Shown here in pieces: positions 10,371 through 18,742 of a stretch of 64,000 bases of DNA. Each line of letters begins with the position of its first letter. Position 1 is the stretch's first letter. The stretch is taken from NCBI GenBank assembly GCA_023150375.1, contig JAKLLA010000015.1, positions 62,001 through 126,000 of the forward strand. Reading direction: 5' to 3'. This DNA comes from Burkholderiaceae bacterium (GTDB lineage: Bacteria; Pseudomonadota; Gammaproteobacteria; Burkholderiales; Burkholderiaceae_C). Position numbers and translations under genes: made by a program. The notes beneath the pieces are model-generated. The model saw nothing but the letters and a program-made list of their open reading frames with translations, had not been told where the DNA came from and ran no database searches.

Positions 10371-12165
10371 AGCGGCCCGGTGCTGGATCCAGCACCGCCT
10401 CGCCGGGAATGGTGCGAGGCTCGACCGTACCACGGCTGCGGGCCTTCAGCCAGTCGTTCCAGGCTTCCCACCAGGAACCCTCGTGGCGCACGGCGGCCTG
10501 CTCCCAGGCGTCCGGGGCCATCCAGGGCGCGTCGGCCGCGGTGGTGAGGATGCGGTAGTGGCGCCGGGCGTGGCCAGGTTCGCTGACGATGCCGGCGTTG
10601 TGGCCGCCGTTGGCCAGTGCGAAGGTCAGCTCCGTCTCGGTCAGCGCGTGGATCTTGTAGACCGAGTGCCAGGGCGAGACATGGTCCTTCTCGGTGCCGA
10701 CCACGAACATCGGCACGCGCACATCCGACAGCGCCACCGGCCGCCCCTCGACCTCGTAGCGGCGCTCGGCGAGCTGGTTCTCGAGGTAGAGCCGGCGCAG
10801 GTACTGGCTGTGCATGCGCGCGGGCATGCGGGTGGTGTCGGCGTTCCAGGCCATCAGGTCGTTCGGGTCCGTGCGCTCGCCCAGCAGGTAGGCGCGCATG
10901 CGGTTGGACCAGACCAGGTCGCGGGCGTGCAGGAACTGGAACGAGCCGGCCATCTGCTTGCCGGTGAGGAAGCCGCGCTCGCCCATCATCGCCTCGAGCA
11001 GGTGCACCTGCGACTCGTCGATGAACATGCCCAGCTCGCCGGGCTCCTTGAAGTCGGTTTCGGCGGCGAGCAGGGTGACGCTGGCCAGGGCGGCCATCTC
11101 GGCTGCGCCGCTGACCTGCTGGGGACGTGCCAGCGCGGCTGCGGCGATGGCCAGCAGCGTGCCGCCCAGGCAGTAGCCGCAGGCATGCACCGGCTGGTCG
11201 GGAATCAGGCGGTGGATGGCGGCCAGGCTGTCGAAGATGCCCAGGTGCAGGTAGTCGTCGAACTCGGTGGCTGCATCGGCCTCGGTGGGGTTGTGCCAGC
11301 TGAGGATGAAGACGGTGTGGCCCTGGCTGGTCAGCCAGCGCACGAAGGAGTTGTGCGGGCTGAGGTCCAGGATGTAGTACTTCATGATCCAGGACGGCAC
11401 GATGAAGATCGGCTCGGCCTGCACCGCCTCGGTGGTCGGCGCGTACTGGATCAGTTCGACCAGGCGGTTGCGGTAGACCACCGCCCCCGGGGTGATGGCC
11501 ACGTCCACGCCCGGCTGATAGGGATGTTCACGCGGCTGCAGGCGCGGCAGGCCCTGTTCCTCGCGCCAGTCGTCCAGCGCGTTCTGGGCTCCGCGCAGCA
11601 GATTGGCGCCGGCCTGTTCCTGCGTGGTCTTCAGGACCTCCGGGTTGGCGGGGAAGTTGCTCGGGCTGAGCATGTCCAGCCACTGGCGGGCGAAGGCCCG
11701 CACCACCTCGGCATGGTGGCGGTTCATGCCGTTGAGCCGGGTGGCATCGTCCCACCAGCGCTCGGCCTGGTGGTGCGCCTGCACCCAGCCGGCCCAGGGC
11801 CACTGCTGCCATTCGGGGGCGGCGAAGCGCGGATCGCGCAGCGGCTGGTGGTCGACGAGGTGGGTGCTGGCATCGGGCTGTCGGCCGCAGCCGCCGGTGG
11901 CACAGCTGGCCAGCCACTCGCCGGTGGCGGTCTGGGCCTGCACGGCCAGCCCCATCGCCTTGGCTGGCTGGGTGGCCAGGTGCATCGCCCAGTCCTGCCA
12001 GGCCAGGGCCAGGGTGATCGGCGACAGGCCGCCGCCGACCTTGCCGTACAGCGCGTGCAGCGCACGGTCGAAGGCCTGGGTGGGTTCGATGGCCTGGACG
12101 CTGTGCGCGGGGGCGGCACGGGGGGGCTGGGCAGGCAGTTGGGGACGGTTCGCAGCGGCGGCCAT
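10345..12165 (-). CDS. phaC: PhaC, poly(3-hydroxyalkanoate) synthase
   Basis: PhaC polymerises (R)-3-hydroxyacyl-CoA into PHA at the granule surface. The 606-residue alpha/beta-hydrolase protein has the modified lipase box GYCLGG with nucleophile Cys332, Asp494 (VVGTEKDHVSPW) and His522 (GGHNAGIVSEPG). The region with WWDDATRLNGMNRHHAEVVR is the conserved synthase N-terminal domain. The start is set at MAAAANRPQL (12165); a longer frame adds 19 residues. The protein is long for class II and its N-terminus is Pro/Ala-rich, so class I-like is the best call. It lies 62 nt after ackA and overlaps a lipoprotein gene at its 3' end. Confidence 0.95.
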   Translation of the reverse strand: MAAAANRPQLPAQPPRAAPAHSVQAIEPTQAFDRALHALYGKVGGGLSPITLALAWQDWAMHLATQPAKAMGLAVQAQTATGEWLASCATGGCGRQPDASTHLVDHQPLRDPRFAAPEWQQWPWAGWVQAHHQAERWWDDATRLNGMNRHHAEVVRAFARQWLDMLSPSNFPANPEVLKTTQEQAGANLLRGAQNALDDWREEQGLPRLQPREHPYQPGVDVAITPGAVVYRNRLVELIQYAPTTEAVQAEPIFIVPSWIMKYYILDLSPHNSFVRWLTSQGHTVFILSWHNPTEADAATEFDDYLHLGIFDSLAAIHRLIPDQPVHACGYCLGGTLLAIAAAALARPQQVSGAAEMAALASVTLLAAETDFKEPGELGMFIDESQVHLLEAMMGERGFLTGKQMAGSFQFLHARDLVWSNRMRAYLLGERTDPNDLMAWNADTTRMPARMHSQYLRRLYLENQLAERRYEVEGRPVALSDVRVPMFVVGTEKDHVSPWHSVYKIHALTETELTFALANGGHNAGIVSEPGHARRHYRILTTAADAPWMAPDAWEQAAVRHEGSWWEAWNDWLKARSRGTVEPRTIPGEAVLDPAPGRYVHECYRD

Positions 12166-12227
12166 GAGGGGCTCCGTGGGAAGGTTGTTCGGTGCGGGGA
12201 AAGCAGGTGCGAGGCAGCGCACGACGC

Positions 12228-13469
12228 TCAGGCGAGCGGCGCGTCGAGCAGGCGCCAGGCGGCCTGGGCGGCGATGCGGCCCTCGTCGGTGGGCACCACC
12301 CAGACCTGCACCCGGCTGTCGGGGGCGTGGATGGGCAGGCTGCGGCGACCGTCGGCGGCCAGGTTGGCCTCGGCATCCAGTCGCACGCCGAGGTAGCCCA
12401 GGCCTTCGACCAGGTCGGCGCGCACCTGGGCGTCGTGCTCGCCGATGCCGCCGGTGAAGGCCAGCAGGTCCAGGCCGCCCAGCGTGGCGATCAGGGCGCC
12501 CGACTCGCGCTTCAGACGGTGGCCGAACAGTGCGATCGCCTCGACCGCGTCGGCGTGGCCGTCGCGTGCGGCGGCGCGCAGCTGGCGCAGGTCACCGCTC
12601 AGGCCGGAGACGCCGAGCAGGCCGCTCTCCTTGTAGAGCAGGCGCTCGACGCGCGGCAGCTCCCAGCCGGCGCGCCAGAGGTGCAGCAGGATGCCGGGGT
12701 CGAGCTGGCCGCAGCGGCTGCCCATCATCAGGCCGTCCAGCGCCGAGAAGCCCATCGAGCTGGCGATGCTGCGTCCGCTGCGTGCGGCGCACAGGCTGGC
12801 GCCGCTGCCCAGGTGGGCCATCAGCACGCGGCCGGTGGCGCGCTCGCTGTGGCGGCGCAGCACCTGCATCAGGTACTCGTAGGACAGGCCGTGGAAGCCG
12901 TAGCGCCGCAGCCCCTCGTCGTGCAGCGCGCGCGGCAGGGCGTAGCGCTGCTCCAGGGCGGGCATGCCGGCGTGGAAGGCGGTGTCGAAGCAGCCCACCT
13001 GCATCAGCGCCGGGTAGGCGCGCCGCAGGGCGCGCACGCCAGCCAGGTTGTGCGGCTGGTGCAGCGGTGCCAGCGGCTCCAGCGTGGCCAGGCGCTCGAT
13101 CAGCGCCTCGTCCAGCGCCACCGGCTCGGTGCAGAAGCTGCCGCCGTGCACGATGCGGTGCGCCACCGCCACCACCTGCGCCTGTGGCGCCGTGGCGGCG
13201 AGGTGCGCGCGCATCGCCGCCAGTGCGAGGTCGAAGCGTGTGCGGTCGTCGGCGGCCGCGGGGGCCTCCAGGACCCGGACGGCCCCGTCGGTCGGGCACA
13301 GGCGCAGCTGCCCGCCGGGCTGCAGGCCGTCGATCTGGCCGCCTGCGTAGGCGCCCGGATAGACGCTGCCGTTCTCGCGCGGGTAGAGCGCGAACTTCAG
13401 CGTGGACGAGCCGGCGTTGACCACCAGCACGGCGTCGTTGGCGCTGGATGGGGAGGGGAGCTGGGACAT
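12228..13469 (-). CDS. ackA: AckA, acetate kinase
   Basis: AckA interconverts acetyl phosphate plus ADP and acetate plus ATP, in the cytoplasm. The 413-residue protein carries the phosphate-binding start VLVVNAGSSTLKFALYP, VAHRIVHGG, YGFHGLSYEYL, MGFSALDGLMMGSRCGQLDP and the adenosine motif FTGGIGEHDAQVR. Thr replaces the third Ser of the usual NAGSSSLKF. ATG 13469 (MSQLPSPSS) gives the family N-terminus. It sits 71 nt downstream of the MaoC-Pta gene, its metabolic partner, and 62 nt upstream of phaC, suggesting an acetyl-phosphate/PHA operon. Confidence 0.95.
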   Translation of the reverse strand: MSQLPSPSSANDAVLVVNAGSSTLKFALYPRENGSVYPGAYAGGQIDGLQPGGQLRLCPTDGAVRVLEAPAAADDRTRFDLALAAMRAHLAATAPQAQVVAVAHRIVHGGSFCTEPVALDEALIERLATLEPLAPLHQPHNLAGVRALRRAYPALMQVGCFDTAFHAGMPALEQRYALPRALHDEGLRRYGFHGLSYEYLMQVLRRHSERATGRVLMAHLGSGASLCAARSGRSIASSMGFSALDGLMMGSRCGQLDPGILLHLWRAGWELPRVERLLYKESGLLGVSGLSGDLRQLRAAARDGHADAVEAIALFGHRLKRESGALIATLGGLDLLAFTGGIGEHDAQVRADLVEGLGYLGVRLDAEANLAADGRRSLPIHAPDSRVQVWVVPTDEGRIAAQAAWRLLDAPLA

Positions 13470-13540
13470 GGGCAGCAGCGAGGCGAAGGGCGAGTCGACG
13501 GGGTGCGCAGGGCGGATCAGGCCAGGGGACGAGGCCGGGA

Positions 13541-14995
13541 TCAGGGCCTGCGCTGGCGCCAGGACAGCGCGAGGCGGGCGGCCAGCGCAGCCGAGGCCAG
13601 GCGGGAGGCCTCGCCGTCGGCACGGCTGGTCAGCGCGATGGGCACGCGCGCGCCCAGCACGATGCCGCAGGAGGCGGCGCCGGCGAGGTACTCCAGCTGC
13701 TTGGCCAGCATGTTGCCGGCTTCCAGGTCGGGCACCATCAGGATGTCCGCATCGCCCGCCACGCTGGACTGGATGCCCTTGATGCGCGCGGCCTCGGCCG
13801 AGATGGCGTTGTCGAAGGCCAGCGGGCCGTCCAGCACGCCGCCGGAGATCTGGCCACGGTCGGCCATCTTGCACAGCGAGGCAGCGTGCAGGGTGGAGGC
13901 GATCTTCGGCGTCACGGTCTCGACGGCGGAGAGGATGGCCACCTTCGGCTCGGCCACGCCCAGCGCGCGCGCCAGATCGATGGCGTTGCTGATGATGTCG
14001 GCCTTCTCCTCCAGCGTCGGCACGATGTTGATCGCCGCATCGGTGATCAGCACCGGCTTCGGATAGGCCGGGATGTCGAAGCGGAAGACGTGCGAGATGC
14101 GCCGCTTGGTGCGCAGGCGCGGCTCGGCGATCACCGCGTGCATCAGCTCGTCGGTGTGCAGGCTGCCCTTGATGAGCATCTCGGCGGTGCCCTCGGCGGC
14201 CAGCGCGACGGCGCGCTGGGCAGCGGCGTGGCTGTGTTCCACCGACTCGATGTGCACGCCGGTCAGGTCCACGCCGATCTCGGCGGCCACGGCACGGATG
14301 CGGGCCTCGGGGCCGATCAGGATCGGCACGATCAGGCCGCGGTCGGCGGCGGACATCGCGCCGGCCAGCGAGGTGGCGTCGCAGGGATGCACCACGGCGC
14401 AGGCCACCGGGCGGGCCACGCCGTCCGGCGAGGCCGCCGCGATGTCGGCCGCCCAGCCGTCCACCCAGGTGGCCAGGCGGGCATCGGGGTCGAACAGGTG
14501 CAGCGTCGGCAGCGTGGTGAGCGGGCGCCGCACCTTCTGCGTCGGGGCGCGCACCAGGGCCTCGCCGCTGACCACGGTGGCGCCCTTCTGGTTGGTGACC
14601 TTGCAGTCCAGCGTCAGCTGCTTGCGCTGCGGATCGCGTGCGGTGACCACGGCCTCGACTTCGAGGGTGTCGCCGGCGCGCACCGGCAGGTGGAAGTGCA
14701 GCACCTGGCCTTCGTAGATCGTGCCCGGGCCGGGGAAGCGCGTGCCCAGCAGCGAGGAGATCAGCGCGCCGGCCCACATGCCATGGGCGATCGGGCCGTG
14801 GAAGCGCGAGGCGTTGGCGTACTCCGCATCGATATGGGCCGGATTCACGTCGCCCGACACCAGCGCGAAGCTCATGATGTCGTCCTGGGTCAACGTGCGC
14901 GTCAGCGAGGCGCGGGCGCCCACCGGCATCTCGTCGAAGGTCAGGTTGGAGATGTAGTGCTCGTCGGCATGGCCGTGCAGGTCGGGTGCGTTCAT
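13541..14995 (-). CDS. bifunctional MaoC enoyl-CoA hydratase / phosphate acetyl(butyryl)transferase
   Basis: A 484-residue fusion. Residues 1-150 form a MaoC-type hot-dog domain with the hydratase signature FALVSGDVNPAHIDAEYA and HGMWAGALIS, expected to hydrate enoyl-CoA to (R)-3-hydroxyacyl-CoA. Residues 170-484 form a phosphotransacetylase/phosphotransbutyrylase domain (AVVHPCDATSLAGAMSAAD, DILMVPDLEAGNMLAKQLEY), which makes acyl phosphate from acyl-CoA. This architecture is known. The pairing with ackA on the same strand completes an acyl-CoA to carboxylate plus ATP route, while the hydratase half could feed PhaC. ATG 14995 is used. Confidence 0.9.
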   Translation of the reverse strand: MNAPDLHGHADEHYISNLTFDEMPVGARASLTRTLTQDDIMSFALVSGDVNPAHIDAEYANASRFHGPIAHGMWAGALISSLLGTRFPGPGTIYEGQVLHFHLPVRAGDTLEVEAVVTARDPQRKQLTLDCKVTNQKGATVVSGEALVRAPTQKVRRPLTTLPTLHLFDPDARLATWVDGWAADIAAASPDGVARPVACAVVHPCDATSLAGAMSAADRGLIVPILIGPEARIRAVAAEIGVDLTGVHIESVEHSHAAAQRAVALAAEGTAEMLIKGSLHTDELMHAVIAEPRLRTKRRISHVFRFDIPAYPKPVLITDAAINIVPTLEEKADIISNAIDLARALGVAEPKVAILSAVETVTPKIASTLHAASLCKMADRGQISGGVLDGPLAFDNAISAEAARIKGIQSSVAGDADILMVPDLEAGNMLAKQLEYLAGAASCGIVLGARVPIALTSRADGEASRLASAALAARLALSWRQRRP

Positions 14996-15353
14996 GGTGT
15001 CGAGTGTCCTACCTGGAAGATTCGGCCGGGGGCCAGGTCCCACACGCCGCGATGCTGCGGCGAGCCAACAACGAGCCTAGGTCCGTTTCGGCGGTGACGA
15101 ACCGGAGATCAGCCGGGTCTTTCACAGCGAGATACGGGTAAACCCGAGGATCGCAAGCATGCCAGCCTCCGGCGCGATGCGTCACCGTCCAGGCGTGATT
15201 CCGGGGTGCGAATTGATGAAGGTCAAGCGTCATGGGTCCTTCAGTCCACAAAGCGGTCGGATCCGACGTCCGGGGCGGGTCGGCTGTGGCCTGCGCGCGT
15301 CGTCGGCCTGCGCGGCCACTGGCGGGCGCTGCACGTGGGACAATGCGATCCGT
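14996..15353. other. non-coding interval before rnpB
   Basis: No gene is supported here. The interval must carry the promoters of the minus-strand maoC-pta gene and of plus-strand rnpB. CGGGT-AA-ACCCG, a 5-bp inverted repeat, lies at 15135-15146. GACAAT at 15339-15344 is a plausible -10 for rnpB, placing the start about 8-10 nt later at the mature RNA 5' end. No convincing -35 is visible. Confidence 0.5.
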
Positions 15354-15708
15354 GAAGCAGACCAGACCGCCGCTGGTGCCGGATCCGAAAGGTGGCACTG
15401 GAGGAAGGTCCGGACTGCACAGGGCAGCGTAGCAGCCAACGGCTGTCCACCGCGAGGTGAGGATCAGAGCAACAGAGACGAGTCGCGGCAGGCCTGGCCT
15501 GCCGCGGGTGAAACGGGCAATCTCTACGCGCAGCAACACCAAATAGGCCAGCGATGCGCCGCTTCGGCGGCGTGAGAGTGCGGCTCGCACGAGCTGGCGG
15601 GTAGGTGGCACCGAGCCGGGTGGGCGACCCCCGGCCCAGAGGAATGGCGGTCACGGCCGGCACCGCAAGGTGGCGGCCGCACAGAATCCGGCCTATCGGT
15701 CTGCTTCA
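15354..15708 (+). ncRNA. rnpB: RNase P RNA (M1 RNA, bacterial class A)
   Basis: This RNA is the catalytic subunit that trims tRNA 5' ends. The P1 helix is formed by gaagcagacc at 15354 and ggtctgcttc ending near 15707. Class A landmarks follow in order: gaggaaggtccggactgc near 15402, the cagagcaacagagacg segment near 15464, gggtgaaacgggcaatctc near 15505, aacaccaaatagg near 15534, and acagaatccggcctat near 15681 before the closing P1 strand. Length of about 355 nt is normal. The ends are accurate to a few nucleotides. It is transcribed toward the DMT permease gene. Confidence 0.95.
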
Positions 15709-15790
15709 CACTGTCTGTCTGCCCGCAGGCCTGGGCGCCGATGTCGCACGGTGGACGCACCCTGCCGGTGCGCGGCAGTAGGATCCGCGC

Positions 15791-16741
15791 ATGTCGAATG
15801 TTTCCCCACGGCCGCAGGCGAGCGCCGCACCCCTGCCCGCGCCTGCAGCGCCTGCGGTGGCGCCCCATCTGGACGCGCGCGCCATGCTGACCCTGCTGCT
15901 GTGCTGCGCGCTGTGGGGGCTCAATCAGGTGGCCATCAAGGTCGCGCTGCCGGAGTTGCCCTCGCTGGTGCAGCTGTCGTTGCGCAGCGTGCTGGCGCTG
16001 CTGTTGCTGCTGGGCTGGATGGCCTGGCGGCGGGTGGACTGGCGCTCGCAGCGCCACACGCTGGCGCCGGGCCTGCTGGCCGGCCTGTTCTTCGCACTGG
16101 AATTCGGCCTGATCTTCGTCGGTCTGCAGTACACCACGGCGGCGCGCTCGGTGGTGTTCATCAACACCTCGCCCTTCGTCGTCGCGCTGCTGCTGGCCTG
16201 GCTGCTGCCGGCCGAGCGGCTGCGCCCGCTGCAGCTGGGGGGGCTGCTGCTGGCCTTCGTGTCGATCGCCTGGGCCTTCGGCGACGGCCTGGGTCGTGCC
16301 GTGCCCGGGGATCGCGCCTGGCTGGGGGATGCGATGGTGCTGGGTGCGGCGCTGCTGTGGGGGCTCACGACGGTGACGATCCGGCTGTCCAGCCTGCGCA
16401 GCGCCCCCTTCGAGCTGACGCTGGCCTACCAGCTCGGTGTGGCTGCACTGCTCGCGCCGCTGGGGGCCTGGGTGGCCGGCGAGTCGCTGCCGACCCAGTG
16501 GAGCGCGCTGACCCTGGGGTCGCTGTTCTATCAGGCGGTGATCGTCACCTTCGCCAGCTACCTGCTGTGGTTCTGGCTGCTCACCCGCTATGCGGCCACC
16601 AAGGTGCAGGCCTTCGTCTTCCTGTCACCGGTGTTCGGCACCCTGTTCGCCGGTCTGCTGCTCGACGAACCGGTCACCACTGCCCTGCTGGTGGGGCTGG
16701 TGGGCGTGGCGCTGGGGCTGACGCTGCTGAACCGGCGCTGA
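15791..16741 (+). CDS. DMT (EamA) family transporter
   Basis: A 316-residue inner-membrane protein of the drug/metabolite transporter superfamily with about ten hydrophobic helices arranged as two EamA repeats. The first begins LTLLLCCALWGLNQVAIKVAL and the second DAMVLGAALLWGLTTVTIRLS. A Pro/Ala-rich cytoplasmic N-terminus of about 25 residues precedes the first helix. The C-terminal FVFLSPVFGTLFAGLLLDEP is typical. The substrate cannot be predicted; relatives export amino acids or metabolites. It starts 83 nt after rnpB and converges on the HD-GYP gene. Confidence 0.88.
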   Translation: MSNVSPRPQASAAPLPAPAAPAVAPHLDARAMLTLLLCCALWGLNQVAIKVALPELPSLVQLSLRSVLALLLLLGWMAWRRVDWRSQRHTLAPGLLAGLFFALEFGLIFVGLQYTTAARSVVFINTSPFVVALLLAWLLPAERLRPLQLGGLLLAFVSIAWAFGDGLGRAVPGDRAWLGDAMVLGAALLWGLTTVTIRLSSLRSAPFELTLAYQLGVAALLAPLGAWVAGESLPTQWSALTLGSLFYQAVIVTFASYLLWFWLLTRYAATKVQAFVFLSPVFGTLFAGLLLDEPVTTALLVGLVGVALGLTLLNRR

Positions 16742-16759
16742 GCGGCGCCTTGCGGGTGA

Positions 16760-17932
16760 TCAGCCCGGAATCAGCCCGTAGACCCGTTCCGGCGGGATGC
16801 GCGGCAGGTTCAGTCGCTCGGCGACCACCGGGCCGATCACGCCGGTGATGGTGAACTCGGGCCGGGTGGTGTCGCGCGCGATGGTGTCGACCACCGGCCG
16901 GCCTGCCGTGTTGGTGATGCTGGCCACCCGGGGGGTGGTGGCGCTCTGGCCGCGGCGGGTGACCACGGCGACCTCCCCGTTGCGCAGCTCCACCAGTTCG
17001 CCCGGGGGATACAGCCCCAGGGCCTTGATCAGGCCGGCGGCCAGCGCGCTGCCCCGTTCCTCCTGGAAGAGCTGCCGGGCCGCCTGCTGGATCGGCATCG
17101 GCGGCCGATTGGCGCGGGCACTGATCTTGGCGGTGAAGACGTCGGCGATGCGCAGGGCATGGGCGCTGTCGCAGGGCTGTGTCAGGCCGCGCGGATAACC
17201 CTGGCCGTCCGAGCGCTCGTGATGCTCCCTCACCGTCTGCAGCCAGGCCGGATCGGTGATGCCGGCGGCCTGCAGCAGACGCACGGACTGCTCGGGGTGT
17301 TCGGCGATCGCCTTGCGCTGGCGGGGTGTCGGTGGCTCGGACTGCTGGGCCATCTGCGCCTGCAGCTCCAGCGTGGAGACGTTCATCGTCAGCGCCGCCA
17401 GCACCTGCAGCCGGCGGCGGGCGGCGTCCCAGCCCAGCTGATGGCCCAGGGCGAGCAGCACGGTGGCCACGTGCAGGGCATGCTGCAGCGCATACAGCGC
17501 GAAGCGCGGCTCGTGCTGGCGCACCATCATGAACAGCGCGACGTCGCCGTCGCGCCGGACCAGCATCTCGAGCCGGTCGGCCAGCAGCAGCAGCTCGTCG
17601 CGTGCCGGCCTGCCGGCCAGCACCAGCCGCAGCGTGGCGTCGAGATCCCAGACCAGCCGCTCCCATTGGTCGAACAGCGACAGATCGCGCCGCGACGAGG
17701 GCACCGGCGTCGCGCGGCCCTGGCGTTCGGCGCGCAGCGACATTGCCAGCGAGCGCTGCACCCAGGCGCCGCGGGCGACCAGCATCTCGAGCTGCGTGCG
17801 GCTGACCAGCACATGGCCTTCGGCGAGCAGGCGCCGGTCGCGGTCGTCGAGCACGTGGAAGGGCAGCGGCTGGCCGACGTCCAGCAGGTCCAGCACCTCG
17901 GCCAGCGCGATGCGGTTGCTGCCCTCGGTCAT
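16760..17932 (-). CDS. degenerate HD-GYP domain protein
   Basis: A 390-residue cytoplasmic protein with a C-terminal-half HD-GYP domain, a family that hydrolyses cyclic di-GMP. The GYP signature is intact: [14 protein letters not shown] at 237-250, and EHPEQS at 211-216. The canonical HD doublet that binds the metals is absent: [10 protein letters not shown] occupies the place of the usual LLHDIGK-type sequence, so T182-M183 replace His-Asp. It may therefore bind rather than cleave nucleotide. The first 100 residues resemble the N-terminal region of other HD-GYP proteins. A short beta-rich tail ([11 protein letters not shown]) follows. It overlaps rppH by 4 nt (ATGA) and is probably translationally coupled. 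Confidence 0.85.
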   Translation of the reverse strand: MTEGSNRIALAEVLDLLDVGQPLPFHVLDDRDRRLLAEGHVLVSRTQLEMLVARGAWVQRSLAMSLRAERQGRATPVPSSRRDLSLFDQWERLVWDLDATLRLVLAGRPARDELLLLADRLEMLVRRDGDVALFMMVRQHEPRFALYALQHALHVATVLLALGHQLGWDAARRRLQVLAALTMNVSTLELQAQMAQQSEPPTPRQRKAIAEHPEQSVRLLQAAGITDPAWLQTVREHHERSDGQGYPRGLTQPCDSAHALRIADVFTAKISARANRPPMPIQQAARQLFQEERGSALAAGLIKALGLYPPGELVELRNGEVAVVTRRGQSATTPRVASITNTAGRPVVDTIARDTTRPEFTITGVIGPVVAERLNLPRIPPERVYGLIPG

Positions 17933-18597
17933 CCTGGCAGCACGGCCCGCGGTCCCGGATCCGGTCCTGTCGTCGAGGCGGACCGCGTGTCCGCGCCGCC
18001 GGGGCCGCCACAGGTCTGCTGCGACGTCGCGCCGGCGGGCGGCTCGACGGCAGGCACGGGCTCCTCGCCATCGTCGCGGCGCGGACCGCGCATGCTGCCG
18101 CGCAGGAAGCGGTTGCCCGGGTGTGGGCGGGGCAGGTGGCGCGCCAGCTCGGTCAGAGCCAGCTGGTAGACCTCGCGCTTGAACTCGATCACCACGTCCA
18201 GCGGCACCCAGTAATCGTGCCAGCGCCAGGCGTCGAACTCCGGATGGTCGGAGGCGCGCAGGTTCATGTCGCAGTCCCGGCCGGTGAGCTGCAGCAGGAA
18301 CCAGATCTGTTTCTGGCCCTTGTAGTGGCCCCGCGCGTCGCGGCGGATGAAGTGCTCGGGCACGGTGTAGCGCAGCCAGTCGCGCGTGCGGGCGATGATG
18401 CGCACGTGCTCGGGCCGCAGCCCCACCTCCTCGTGAAGCTCGCGGAACATGGCCTGCTCGGGCGACTCGCCGTGCTTGATGCCGCCTTGCGGGAACTGCC
18501 AGGAGTGGGTGCGGATGCGCTTGCCCCAGAAAACCTGATTCCGCTGGTTGAGCAGGACGATGCCGACGTTGGGCCGGAAGCCTTCTCGGTCGAGCAT
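17929..18597 (-). CDS. rppH: RppH, RNA 5'-pyrophosphohydrolase
   Basis: RppH removes pyrophosphate from 5'-triphosphorylated mRNAs and triggers RNase E-dependent decay. The Nudix box is complete: [23 protein letters not shown] begins near residue 38. [11 protein letters not shown] and QFPQGG precede it, and [11 protein letters not shown] and PEFDAWRW follow, all typical of RppH. The 222 residues include a low-complexity, disordered tail of about 60 residues absent from E. coli RppH. It overlaps the downstream HD-GYP gene by ATGA and diverges from proS. Confidence 0.95.
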   Translation of the reverse strand: MLDREGFRPNVGIVLLNQRNQVFWGKRIRTHSWQFPQGGIKHGESPEQAMFRELHEEVGLRPEHVRIIARTRDWLRYTVPEHFIRRDARGHYKGQKQIWFLLQLTGRDCDMNLRASDHPEFDAWRWHDYWVPLDVVIEFKREVYQLALTELARHLPRPHPGNRFLRGSMRGPRRDDGEEPVPAVEPPAGATSQQTCGGPGGADTRSASTTGPDPGPRAVLPG

Positions 18598-18742
18598 AAT
18601 CGGACCCCAATTTTCAAGTTGAAATCATTATTGCACCGGAGCGGGGCGGCGTGCCCCCGCAGATCTCCCGAGTCCGGTGCCGGATTTCATCCACCTCGAG
18701 CTGCCGGGCCGGGACCAGGGCACGGCGATTGCCCCATCCCCC
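18598..18742. promoter_or_regulatory. divergent rppH/proS regulatory region
   Basis: This 145-bp interval holds an unusually AT-rich patch for the window. At 18612-18624 tttcaa-g-ttgaaa forms a 6-bp inverted repeat, and TATAAT-like hexamers (cattat, aataat) lie within it, so promoters for both directions are plausible. No hexamer pair with good spacing stands out. Confidence 0.4.

Noticed and set aside
12228-14777. 849-aa minus-strand frame that joins ackA with upstream sequence
   Set aside because: Only the last 413 residues are acetate kinase. The rest is an out-of-frame reading of the maoC-pta gene, so no real fusion exists.
15009-15611. 200-aa frame antisense to RNase P RNA
   Set aside because: Its start lies within conserved rnpB structure and the translation matches nothing recognisable; the RNA explains the sequence conservation.
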